From assembly GCF_900104305.1 (NCBI RefSeq), contig NZ_FNJC01000003.1, forward strand, positions 434,001 through 498,000: a DNA stretch of 64,000 nt, read 5' to 3'. A model generated the notes under the pieces. It searched no databases. It was not told the origin of the DNA and saw only the letters and a program-made list of their open reading frames with translations. Numbering within the stretch: the stretch's first letter is position 1; each line of letters begins with the position of its first letter. Shown here in pieces: positions 56,443 through 64,000 of this stretch. This DNA comes from Filomicrobium insigne (lineage in GTDB: Bacteria; Pseudomonadota; Alphaproteobacteria; Rhizobiales; Hyphomicrobiaceae). The position numbers and the translations under genes are program-made.

Positions 56443-57444
56443 CTAGAACCAGACGCCGGGCCACCGATACCGCGGCCGCATCTCGATCGGGCCACAGCCA
56501 ATGAGGGACACCATGGGTTCTTCGACGATACCAAGCTGCGGCATCCGCTCTTGAGGCACGAGGTTGCGCAGGCGGGATACGCGCTCTTCAGTCAGCGGAT
56601 GGGAACGCAACAATGATGGCTGCGGCGTTCGTCGAGCCGGCACGGGAAAGGCAAGATCTTCCCAAAAATGCCCTGTCGAATTGTCTAGTCGGCTGAGCGC
56701 AGAGGCGAGCCCCAAGGGATCGCCCGTCAACATTGCGCCTTCCCGGTCGGCGTCGAATTCGCGCGTTCGCGATAACGCCAGCTGCAACAAGCTCGATAGG
56801 GCGGGTGCGAGGTAGAGCAACGCAATGCCAAACCATGACACGGTCATGTCGCCCGTCGTAAGCGCCAACAGGTTGGTGATCGCGAAGTAAAGCGCAACAT
56901 ACGACATCACCTGTACGTACCGGGTCATGACATCGGCCACGTTCATTAGCCACAGATCATTATTGCGGATGTGGCTCATCTCATGCCCGATGACGCCGAT
57001 GATCTCGCGCATTGTCAGCCGCCGCAGGAGACCCTCCGTCACTGCAATGGCTGAATGTTTCGGATTGCCCGTCGCAAACGCATTCAATGTGGCGCTCGGA
57101 ATAACGTAGAAGTCAGGCCGTGCGGGTAACTCAGCACGCGCACTCAACTCATCGATGATGCGCGAAAGTTGGTCGTGTCCCGGCGGTTGAAGTTTTCCAC
57201 GATAAAGCCGCATCACCATTTCTGGCGGGATTTGGGGGGCAATGAGCGACAGCACGCCCACCGAGACGAATGCCGCAACGATGCCGCCCGCTCCGAACAG
57301 CAGATAGGCGCCCGCCGCCAGAACGAGAGCAATGCCGCCGATCAGCAAAATCGAATGCACAAAGTTGCTGCGCTGGTGCGCTTCTACTTGCGCCGGATCA
57401 AGCAACGGACTGGACACACTGAAACCCCGAATGACTAAGCGCAC
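56443..57444 (-). CDS. Zinc metalloprotease, M48 (HtpX-like) family
   Basis: A 333-residue membrane protease. Two N-terminal helices (HSILLIGGIALVLAAGAYLL, IVAAFVSVGVLSLIAP); the HEXXH motif in IGHEMSHIRNND; the third ligand Glu in REFDADREG; further helices between. HtpX-like enzymes degrade damaged membrane proteins. It lies 60 bases after the start side of the LOG gene on the same strand. Confidence 0.88.
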   Translation of the reverse strand: MRLVIRGFSVSSPLLDPAQVEAHQRSNFVHSILLIGGIALVLAAGAYLLFGAGGIVAAFVSVGVLSLIAPQIPPEMVMRLYRGKLQPPGHDQLSRIIDELSARAELPARPDFYVIPSATLNAFATGNPKHSAIAVTEGLLRRLTMREIIGVIGHEMSHIRNNDLWLMNVADVMTRYVQVMSYVALYFAITNLLALTTGDMTVSWFGIALLYLAPALSSLLQLALSRTREFDADREGAMLTGDPLGLASALSRLDNSTGHFWEDLAFPVPARRTPQPSLLRSHPLTEERVSRLRNLVPQERMPQLGIVEEPMVSLIGCGPIEMRPRYRWPGVWF

Positions 57445-57541
57445 GCGTCTTGCCGAACGGTCTAGGGCGCACCATGCAGGATGCCATGGCGAGCCCTATG
57501 TCGGCAATCATAGTTCCGCGCTCGTCGGGTGTCGCCCGACC

Positions 57542-58201
57542 TTAAAACTTAGCAAGTACGGATTCTTCTGAAGCCCCATTTTGCGCGGATTCGCACGCTT
57601 CAACAGCAGCATCGACAATGTCCTCAGCGCGCGAAACCACCGTGAATTTCAGATGTAGGGTCTCACGGATAAACGCTTGCGCTTTCATGTGCTCGAAAAG
57701 AGTGAGAAGCGGATCCCAGAAATTGTTGATGTTGGCAATAATGATCGGCTTTTGGTGCTGACCGAGTTGCGACCACGTGAGCTGCTCAACGAGTTCCTCC
57801 AGCGTACCCACGCCGCCAGGCAGAGCGACGAACGCATCTGAGCGATCAAACATAAGCTGTTTGCGCTCGTGCATGTTGGCCGTGACGACCAATTCGTCTG
57901 CGGCGCGGAGCATGTGTTCGCGTACCGTGAGAAATTCCGGAATAATACCCGTAACACGGCCACCGTGAGCAATTGTCGCTTCCGCCACCTCACCCATCAG
58001 CCCTAAACCGCCGCCACCATAGACGAGCCCGATGCCCGAGCGCGCCAGATCGTGTCCAAGGGTGCGCGCCGCTTCAGCGTAGACTGGCACGGAACCGGGA
58101 CCGGAGCCGCAATAAACACAAATATTCCTCAGTCCGCCCCGGCCTCGCGCGGCGGGAGCCTGCAAGTGAACCTTTGACTCGGAACGAATTTTCTTCTGCA
58201 T
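57542..58201 (-). CDS. LOG-family protein (TIGR00730)
   Basis: A 219-residue Rossmann-fold protein with the family motifs GGGGLGLMGEVA and PGGVGTLEELVEQLTW. LOG enzymes cleave cytokinin nucleotides or other nucleoside monophosphates to free base and ribose 5-phosphate; the substrate in bacteria is usually unknown. The first ~20 residues are a basic extension. Confidence 0.92.
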   Translation of the reverse strand: MQKKIRSESKVHLQAPAARGRGGLRNICVYCGSGPGSVPVYAEAARTLGHDLARSGIGLVYGGGGLGLMGEVAEATIAHGGRVTGIIPEFLTVREHMLRAADELVVTANMHERKQLMFDRSDAFVALPGGVGTLEELVEQLTWSQLGQHQKPIIIANINNFWDPLLTLFEHMKAQAFIRETLHLKFTVVSRAEDIVDAAVEACESAQNGASEESVLAKF

Positions 58202-58548
58202 AGTGTCTTTTTTCCTTCGGGAAGGGGCATGACGCTGCCGGATCGTTTTGCACCATTGCGATGACGACCTGACGAAGCGCTGAGCCCTCCTCTATTATTT
58301 AGGTATTACTCTGGGCCGAAAAGGGGCATGGCGGCGCCGGGGCCTTATTCAATCGGTTGATCGCTAAGAAGACGCGGGGGAAATGAGAGGCCGATCTGCA
58401 ACGCATTGTGGAGGTGTTGCCCCCTCCGTCTTGGCTGCCGTCAGCTTCTCCGCTAAGCTCCCGGCAATTGCGTACATCACAGGGTGCGCAGTTAAAAAAT
58501 ACGGGGAATTTCAAGTTATTACGCTCTGTCCGTTGGGGGGACGGTACG
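58202..58548. other. Intergenic region between the LOG gene and the LysM gene
   Basis: About 345 bases with divergent promoters. A GGGGGG ribosome site lies at 58535-58540. The frame of the LysM gene is open to 58408, but that part is not protein-like. Confidence 0.5.
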
Positions 58549-60504
58549 ATGTACTTGCCACGTCCTCCAGTGGTGCTGGCGGCTTGTTGGATGACGGGAG
58601 TTTTAGTGTGCGTGGTGAACGCGCATAGCCCCGTCCTTGTTCCCGCATCGCCACAGCAGTCCGCAACAAAGATCCTGGCGTCGACGGGCGAAACGCCGCT
58701 CTCTGACGCGTTGGCGCCGTCGCGTGCATGGGCGCAAACCCCCGACAAAGCGGCTGCGAGTTTAATCCCGACCTTTACACGCATTATCATATCGTTACCG
58801 GCGGATATCAGCTTTGAGGGCACAGGTGCGCCGGGCGACGAGATCACGCTCTATATCGACGGCGATCGGACGGTAGCGACACGCGTTGATGGCGAAGGCC
58901 AATGGCGCGTTGCCCTCGCTCAGTCCCTTCCACCGGGGGATTATGCCGCGATGGCGGTCGCGACGTCCTCGCCGGGCGCAACACCTAAGAGTTCGGAAGA
59001 AGTACGCATCGCTATCCCGCAACTCGCACCGCCCGTTTATGCGCCACCGGATACGGTGTCACACGCCGATGTGGAGCCACCCAACGCGGCTACCCGTCGT
59101 CGCGCCGCCGAATTGGCGCGCGATGCCAACAGTTATTTTGACAAACTGACGGCTGAAAAGCCGACAACATCTAAAAGCGATCAGCGCGGTCAGGTTCCCG
59201 AGCGGAACGATGGCGATATAAAAACGAGCGAGCCGCGAAATTCTTACAGCGGCATCGCGGGGTGGTTCGCGCGTGCTAGGAGTGAATACAATGAAGTGCT
59301 GGTCGCCGGGCTGTCCGATCCCAACCGCCGCGGGAGCATCGCCCAAAACCCAGAACAAGACTTAGCGGTCAAGCCACCGCTTCCTGAACGTCCGGATGAT
59401 GGTGTCAGCTATATCCAGATCGCGATGAATTGGCTGCAGCAAGCTAACCGTGAATACCAGGAGCAGCTGGTTGACCAATTGAAAAGGCGCGGAGCTGCCG
59501 AGCGGCTTGCTGTCCGCGAGAAAGCACCTGCAGACGGACATACAGACGTAGCTGCTCTATCAAACCAAACGGAGCAGCCTGCAGAAGAGGCGACAACTAC
59601 GAAGACGGGTCGAGAGGTCGACGAAAAACGTCACGCCGCCCTCAAGACAGAAGAAGAAAGACAGGCCTCAGAGCCGCGCCGTTTGGAGGAAGAGGACCGC
59701 CGCGCGGCGGAGGCAGCCGAACGTCAGCGGGTCGCCGCTGAGACGGAAGCACTAGCGCGCCGGGCGGCGGAAGAGCAGCGTCAGGTTGAAGAAGAACGTC
59801 AACGTGTTGCTCACAGCGCAGACCAAGAATCGGGGAATGCACGCGCGCTGAAGGAGCTCCTTGCCGAGCGTGAAAAATTCCCTGCACCGACGGAAATGGA
59901 CGCGGTGACCATCGCTCCGACGCTCCGTGCCGCCCAAACTGATGAGACAGCGCATAGCCAACCGGCCCAACCCGAGCTGTCCGTTGCACCTGAAGCCAAA
60001 GCATCGCAATCACACGTGGCTGAGGCTGTTCCAGCGACCGCGGACATAACGGCTGAAGACGTCGCGAGCATCGCCCTGCCGGAAGCAAAGCCGCGCCAGT
60101 TGTCTCATCGAGAGCAAACCGTTTCGCTCCCCCCTGTACCGGAAGCGCGCAGGATCGTTGCGGCAGCCGTACCAATGCCCGGCGAGAAGCCGGACCGTCA
60201 GTCGGCAATAGACGTGAGGGTGGCGGAGCGCGATGTTAATGGCAGCAGCAAGCGCGAAGGTGAGCCAGCGCTCGATCGGTATCGCTGGTGCAGCAATCCA
60301 AGAGCAGGACGCACCATTACCCCGCCTGGGACGTACATCGTGGCGTATGGCGATACCCTCTGGGGCATCGCGGAACGCCACTACAATGCAGGCTACCTGT
60401 ACAAACGTATCCGCCGCGCGAACCGCCGCAAGATCAGGCATTCACGCTGGATTTATCCGTGCCAGCGGCTCTGGTTGCCGCGTCTGAGAGTGTACCGCCG
60501 CTAA
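58549..60504 (+). CDS. LysM-domain protein with coiled-coil middle
   Basis: A 651-residue protein. Hydrophobic N-terminal segment (PPVVLAACWMTGVLVCVV), an Ig-like/beta segment at ~70-135, a long Glu/Arg/Ala-rich coiled coil near 370-460 (EEERQ, EEDRRAAEAAERQR), low-complexity Ala/Pro linkers, and a C-terminal LysM (YIVAYGDTLWGIAERHY to RLWLPR). LysM binds peptidoglycan, so it probably ties to the wall. ATG 58549 has GGGGGG eight bases upstream. Precedes the ABC exporter gene by 180 bases. Confidence 0.8.
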   Translation: MYLPRPPVVLAACWMTGVLVCVVNAHSPVLVPASPQQSATKILASTGETPLSDALAPSRAWAQTPDKAAASLIPTFTRIIISLPADISFEGTGAPGDEITLYIDGDRTVATRVDGEGQWRVALAQSLPPGDYAAMAVATSSPGATPKSSEEVRIAIPQLAPPVYAPPDTVSHADVEPPNAATRRRAAELARDANSYFDKLTAEKPTTSKSDQRGQVPERNDGDIKTSEPRNSYSGIAGWFARARSEYNEVLVAGLSDPNRRGSIAQNPEQDLAVKPPLPERPDDGVSYIQIAMNWLQQANREYQEQLVDQLKRRGAAERLAVREKAPADGHTDVAALSNQTEQPAEEATTTKTGREVDEKRHAALKTEEERQASEPRRLEEEDRRAAEAAERQRVAAETEALARRAAEEQRQVEEERQRVAHSADQESGNARALKELLAEREKFPAPTEMDAVTIAPTLRAAQTDETAHSQPAQPELSVAPEAKASQSHVAEAVPATADITAEDVASIALPEAKPRQLSHREQTVSLPPVPEARRIVAAAVPMPGEKPDRQSAIDVRVAERDVNGSSKREGEPALDRYRWCSNPRAGRTITPPGTYIVAYGDTLWGIAERHYNAGYLYKRIRRANRRKIRHSRWIYPCQRLWLPRLRVYRR

Positions 60505-60686
60505 AGGCCGACACGGCACCACTGGCCAGAGACGATGTGGCGGGTTAGAAGGTGGGCCCGATCCAACGACCGGCACGAGTGCGCCTGCTTCTGAACTATT
60601 GTCAGCGGAGGCTGGATATTGCTGCCAGCGCACGTTTCGCAGTAACTGGCAATGCCGTTCACACCTCGCGCCGCTAAGAAGGCTAA

Positions 60687-62627
60687 ATGAGTCCACGTTC
60701 CGCATCCCGTCGTTCACCCAGCGGTCCTCCGCTTGACCACACCTTATTGGGTGCGCGCGAGGATCACTGGATGGTCCTTAAAGGTCTGCTGCCATACGTC
60801 TGGCCGGCGGCGCGGCCGGACCTCAAACGCAACGTCGTATTCGCCTTTGCAATGCTGCTCGTTGCAAAGCTGATCACGGTCGCGACACCGATCATCTACA
60901 AAGAAGCAGTCGATGAACTGACGCGCGTGGCTAACGGTGAACTTGGTACGGTCGGAACTTTATCGCTGGTAATCACGGGGCTCATCCTGAGCTATGGCGT
61001 CGCGCGCGTCGTGATGATGGCGCTTAATCAGCTGCGCGACGTCTTCTTCACGAAGGTCGGACAGCACGCTGTCCGCGAGCTGAATAAGAAAACCTTCGAA
61101 CACCTGCATCGTCTCAGTCTCCGCTTTCACCTTGAACGGCGTACCGGAGGGCTCTCGCGTGTCCTGGAGCGCGGCGCGCGCGCCATAGAGCTCATCATTC
61201 GCATGGGCATTCTCAACGTGGTGCCCACCGCGATGGAGCTGCTCCTCGTCTGTGGAATCCTGTTCTTTTACTTCGACATGTTCTACGTGCTGATCGTTCT
61301 TGCGACAGTCGCACTTTACATGTGGTTCACGTTCGCAGCTTCGGAGTGGCGTATAGCTATTCGCCGCGAAATGAATGACAGCGACACCGAGGCCAACACG
61401 AAGGCCATTGATAGCTTGCTGAACTTCGAGACCGTCAAGTATTTCGGTAACGAGGATCTGGAAGCGCGACGCTTCGACAAGTCCATGGCGCGCTATGAGC
61501 AGGCTGCGATCAAGACGTACTACTCCCTTGCCATCCTCAACACGGGCCAAGCCGCAATTTTCACGGCCGGCATGACCGCCGTGATGTGGATGGCCGCTCG
61601 CGGCATTGCCGCCGGCACGCACACCATCGGCGATTTCGTGATGATCAACGCGCTGATGATCCAGCTTTACATGCCGCTGAATTTCATGGGCATGGTTTAT
61701 CGAGAGATCAAACAGGGCTTGGTCGATATCGAAGTCATGTTTGCGATCATGCGCGAAAAGCCTGAAGTCCGTGACGCGCCGGACGCGCGCCCGCTCGTCC
61801 AAACGGAAGGAACTATCCGATTCGAGAATGTGTCGTTCTCTTATGATCGCGAGCGTACGATCCTCAAAAACATTTCATTTGAGGTGCCGGCAGGAAAAAT
61901 GGTGGCGATCGTCGGCCCCTCTGGGGCGGGTAAATCGACGATCAGCCGCATACTCTTCCGCTTCTATGACATCGATTCCGGCCGTGTGACGATCGACGGA
62001 CAGGATATCAATAAGGTCACGCAAACTTCTCTTCGAGCGGCCATAGGCGTGGTGCCTCAGGACACAGTTCTTTTCAACGACACCATTCTCTACAACATTC
62101 GCTATGGCAGCCCTGATGCGAATGAAGAGGAGGTCATGGCGGCGGCCAAAATGGCCCAGATCGATGGCTTTATCAGGATGCTGCCCGACGGCTACAAAAC
62201 CATGGTGGGTGAGCGTGGCCTCAAATTGTCCGGCGGTGAAAAGCAACGCGTCGCAATTGCGCGGACCTTGCTTAAGGGACCGCCAATTTTGATCCTGGAC
62301 GAGGCCACCAGCGCACTTGATAGCCATACGGAAAAGGAAATTCAGGACGCGCTCGATCAGGTTGCCAAGGACCGCACGACACTCGTCATCGCACATCGCC
62401 TCTCAACGATCGTGCATGCCGACAACATTCTCGTCTTGGAAAAGGGACAGCTAGTTGAGCAGGGCACCCACGGCGAGTTGATGGCCAAGGGCGGGCTCTA
62501 CGCCAGCCTCTGGAACCGGCAGCGCGAAGCCGAGAAGGCCCGCGAGGAATTGGCCCACGCTATAGAAGAAGCCGAACGTGTAGGCGCCATTCCCCGGAAG
62601 GCCGACGCATGCGATACCTTTGAATGA
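60687..62627 (+). CDS. Atm1/HMT1-type ABC exporter
   Basis: A 646-residue half-transporter. Six-helix TM domain at ~40-340 (e.g. NVVFAFAMLLVAKLITV), then the ATPase: Walker A VGPSGAGKST, signature LSGGEKQRVAIARTLL, Walker B ILILDEATSALDS, H-loop IAHRLSTI. Sequence pattern is of Atm1/ABCB7-like exporters of glutathione-linked persulfides or metal conjugates. Monocistronic; converges with serB. Confidence 0.93.
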   Translation: MSPRSASRRSPSGPPLDHTLLGAREDHWMVLKGLLPYVWPAARPDLKRNVVFAFAMLLVAKLITVATPIIYKEAVDELTRVANGELGTVGTLSLVITGLILSYGVARVVMMALNQLRDVFFTKVGQHAVRELNKKTFEHLHRLSLRFHLERRTGGLSRVLERGARAIELIIRMGILNVVPTAMELLLVCGILFFYFDMFYVLIVLATVALYMWFTFAASEWRIAIRREMNDSDTEANTKAIDSLLNFETVKYFGNEDLEARRFDKSMARYEQAAIKTYYSLAILNTGQAAIFTAGMTAVMWMAARGIAAGTHTIGDFVMINALMIQLYMPLNFMGMVYREIKQGLVDIEVMFAIMREKPEVRDAPDARPLVQTEGTIRFENVSFSYDRERTILKNISFEVPAGKMVAIVGPSGAGKSTISRILFRFYDIDSGRVTIDGQDINKVTQTSLRAAIGVVPQDTVLFNDTILYNIRYGSPDANEEEVMAAAKMAQIDGFIRMLPDGYKTMVGERGLKLSGGEKQRVAIARTLLKGPPILILDEATSALDSHTEKEIQDALDQVAKDRTTLVIAHRLSTIVHADNILVLEKGQLVEQGTHGELMAKGGLYASLWNRQREAEKAREELAHAIEEAERVGAIPRKADACDTFE

Positions 62628-62646
62628 CGGATGTCTGCTGTCAGCC

Positions 62647-63564
62647 CTAGCCGGAGAATTCTTCGCGGCCATAGCCCTGCAGATACAGAAGGGCACGTAA
62701 ATCGCTGTGGTTGAGAGAAACCCTCGCAGCGGAAGCAACGACGGGCTTCGCACGGAACGCGACTCCTAGGCCAGCTGCAGCTATCATGCCGAGATCGTTT
62801 GCGCCGTCCCCTACGGCAAGCGTATCGCCAAGGGGAATATTCAACTCTTTGGCAAAGCGTGTGAGCGCGTCTCGCTTGCCTTCCTGGCCGAGGATGGGTT
62901 CAACAACACGGCCCGAAAGCGTGCCGTCCGCGATCTCAAGCACGTTGGCTTGATGGTCATCAAAGCCGACGACCTCCGCCACACGTCCGGCGAAAATTGT
63001 AAACCCTCCGGAGACGAGGGCACAAAACGCGCCGTGCTCTTTCATTGTCTCCACCAGAGTGCGTGCTCCCGGCATCAGCGAAATACGTGTCCCGAGCACA
63101 GCCTCAAGCACGTCCGACGAGAGCCCTTTGAGTAATGCAACGCGCGTTCGAAGGCTTTCATCGAAATTCAGTTCCCCCTGCATCGCCCGCTCGGTGATGC
63201 TAGCCACTTCGTCCCCGAGACCGACGGCATCGGCGAGTTCGTCAATGCACTCCTGCTGGATGATGGTGGAATCCATGTCGGCCAGCAGCAGGCGCTTGCG
63301 ACGGCGGGGACCTTCGTCGGGTACGATATTGATGTCGACAGGCAGGCCGATTGTAGCTGTTTTTGCTTGTTTCTTGACGTGCGCGCCCCCATCGGCCTGG
63401 GCGACAAATTTGAGTTCCCACGCCTCGCCTTCACACAGCCACCGTTGATCGATGACGGCGTCTTTGGCGAGAAGCCGCGCCATCGTATCCGTCAGCGTTC
63501 GGTTAAGGCAGGGTGCATCGTGTGCGCACGTTGCGATAAGAATCTGCCCATTGGAATCGGTCAT
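62647..63564 (-). CDS. serB: Phosphoserine phosphatase
   Basis: A 305-residue HAD phosphatase for the last step of serine synthesis. Nucleophile motif [19 protein letters not shown] (Asp-x-Asp); motif [10 protein letters not shown]; motif [24 protein letters not shown]. The N-terminal ~85 residues are a regulatory-type domain. Divergent from miaA with 73 bases between, an order often seen in this group. Confidence 0.96.
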   Translation of the reverse strand: MTDSNGQILIATCAHDAPCLNRTLTDTMARLLAKDAVIDQRWLCEGEAWELKFVAQADGGAHVKKQAKTATIGLPVDINIVPDEGPRRRKRLLLADMDSTIIQQECIDELADAVGLGDEVASITERAMQGELNFDESLRTRVALLKGLSSDVLEAVLGTRISLMPGARTLVETMKEHGAFCALVSGGFTIFAGRVAEVVGFDDHQANVLEIADGTLSGRVVEPILGQEGKRDALTRFAKELNIPLGDTLAVGDGANDLGMIAAAGLGVAFRAKPVVASAARVSLNHSDLRALLYLQGYGREEFSG

Positions 63565-63637
63565 CGCGCGCCAAAAGTCCGGTAAGGAGGGCCACGTTGT
63601 CTCGCGGATTGAGCGAGCTCGGGTTAAGCTAAGTCAT

Positions 63638-64000
63638 ATGGAACAAAATCGGGCAATTCTTATCGCAGGGCCGACAGCAAGCGGCAAGTCGGCCTTAGCG
63701 ATAGCCATCGCCAAGTCCTGCGGCGGAACGATTATCAATGCCGATTCAATGCAGGTTTATGCGGAGCTAAGGATTCTGACAGCCCGTCCGATGCCCGCCG
63801 ACGAGGAAATTGCGCCACACCGCCTTTATGGCCACGTCAGTGTCACCCAAAATTATTCCGTTGCTACCTGGCTAAAAGATGTCGAAGCGGTAATTCGCGA
63901 TGTGCGCGCCTCGGGGGGCGTCCCGATTATCATCGGCGGGACAGGCCTTTACTTCATGGCTTTGACACGCGGCCTTTCCCCAGTGCCATCCATACCCGAC
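63638..64000 (+). CDS. miaA: tRNA dimethylallyltransferase, N-terminal part
   Basis: The first 121 residues, cut by the window edge. The P-loop [10 protein letters not shown], the DSMQVY substrate motif and GGTGLYF identify MiaA, which adds dimethylallyl to A37 of tRNAs reading UNN codons. ATG at 63638. No reason to suspect truncation beyond the edge. Confidence 0.93.
   Translation, partial: MEQNRAILIAGPTASGKSALAIAIAKSCGGTIINADSMQVYAELRILTARPMPADEEIAPHRLYGHVSVTQNYSVATWLKDVEAVIRDVRASGGVPIIIGGTGLYFMALTRGLSPVPSIPD

Overview
The window looks like an ordinary chromosomal stretch of an alphaproteobacterium of the order Hyphomicrobiales. That placement rests on family content: a DUF1134 (EipA-type) envelope protein, a DUF2865 protein, alphaproteobacterial-type UvrA and ParC, the recO-parC neighbourhood, divergent serB/miaA, and leucyl/arginyl-tRNA-protein transferase. 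A Hyphomicrobiaceae-like methylotroph or oligotroph is possible (orphan meaB, citramalate synthase), but this is inference. I see no prophage, integrase, transposase, CRISPR array, rRNA or tRNA.

Layout. 0-4 kb: the 3' end of nuoF directly upstream of recO, a CAP-domain gene on the opposite strand, and parC. 4-6.5 kb: a small secreted protein, two copies of a palindromic intergenic repeat, and a PcfJ-domain gene. 6.5-15 kb: the egtB-egtD ergothioneine pair, bpt, an acyl-CoA/ACP synthetase, two small proteins, and metY behind a perfect hairpin. 15-19 kb: the glnB-glnA operon with a sigma-54-like promoter, divergent from the NAD(P)HX repair gene nnr. 19-25.4 kb: envelope and periplasmic genes (TPR protein, polysaccharide deacetylase, a DUF1134 fusion, an L,D-transpeptidase). 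25.4-32.5 kb: uvrA, then a His-rich small protein with a ZnuD-like TonB receptor, and a glyoxalase-like protein. 32.5-40.7 kb: prfC, queA-tgt, a YceI protein, class II DAHP synthase, nadE. 40.7-51 kb: a membrane diguanylate cyclase whose N-terminus looks frameshifted, gltX, a GNAT enzyme, a DUF2865 protein, cysS, a dispersed repeat, a 39-residue membrane protein and cimA. 51-64 kb: mipA/ompV-like, rhlE, meaB, a very basic secreted protein, an M48 peptidase, a LOG protein, a LysM protein, an Atm1-type ABC exporter, serB and the start of miaA.

How the genes work together. Most are housekeeping: DNA repair and topology, translation and tRNA modification, nitrogen assimilation, NAD synthesis and repair, and amino-acid entry reactions. 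A second theme is the cell envelope: deacetylase, L,D-transpeptidase, DUF1134, MipA, DUF6600-like, LysM and M48 proteins. Specialised modules are ergothioneine synthesis (egtBD) and putative zinc uptake (28.9-31.7 kb).

No clearly new defence or mobile system is visible. The items most worth following are the DUF1134 fusion and its stand-alone paralogue, the PcfJ-like gene beside the repeats, the His-rich protein/TonB receptor pair, the diguanylate cyclase frame break, the isolated nuoF end, and an orphan terminator that may mark a small RNA near 21.4-21.6 kb.
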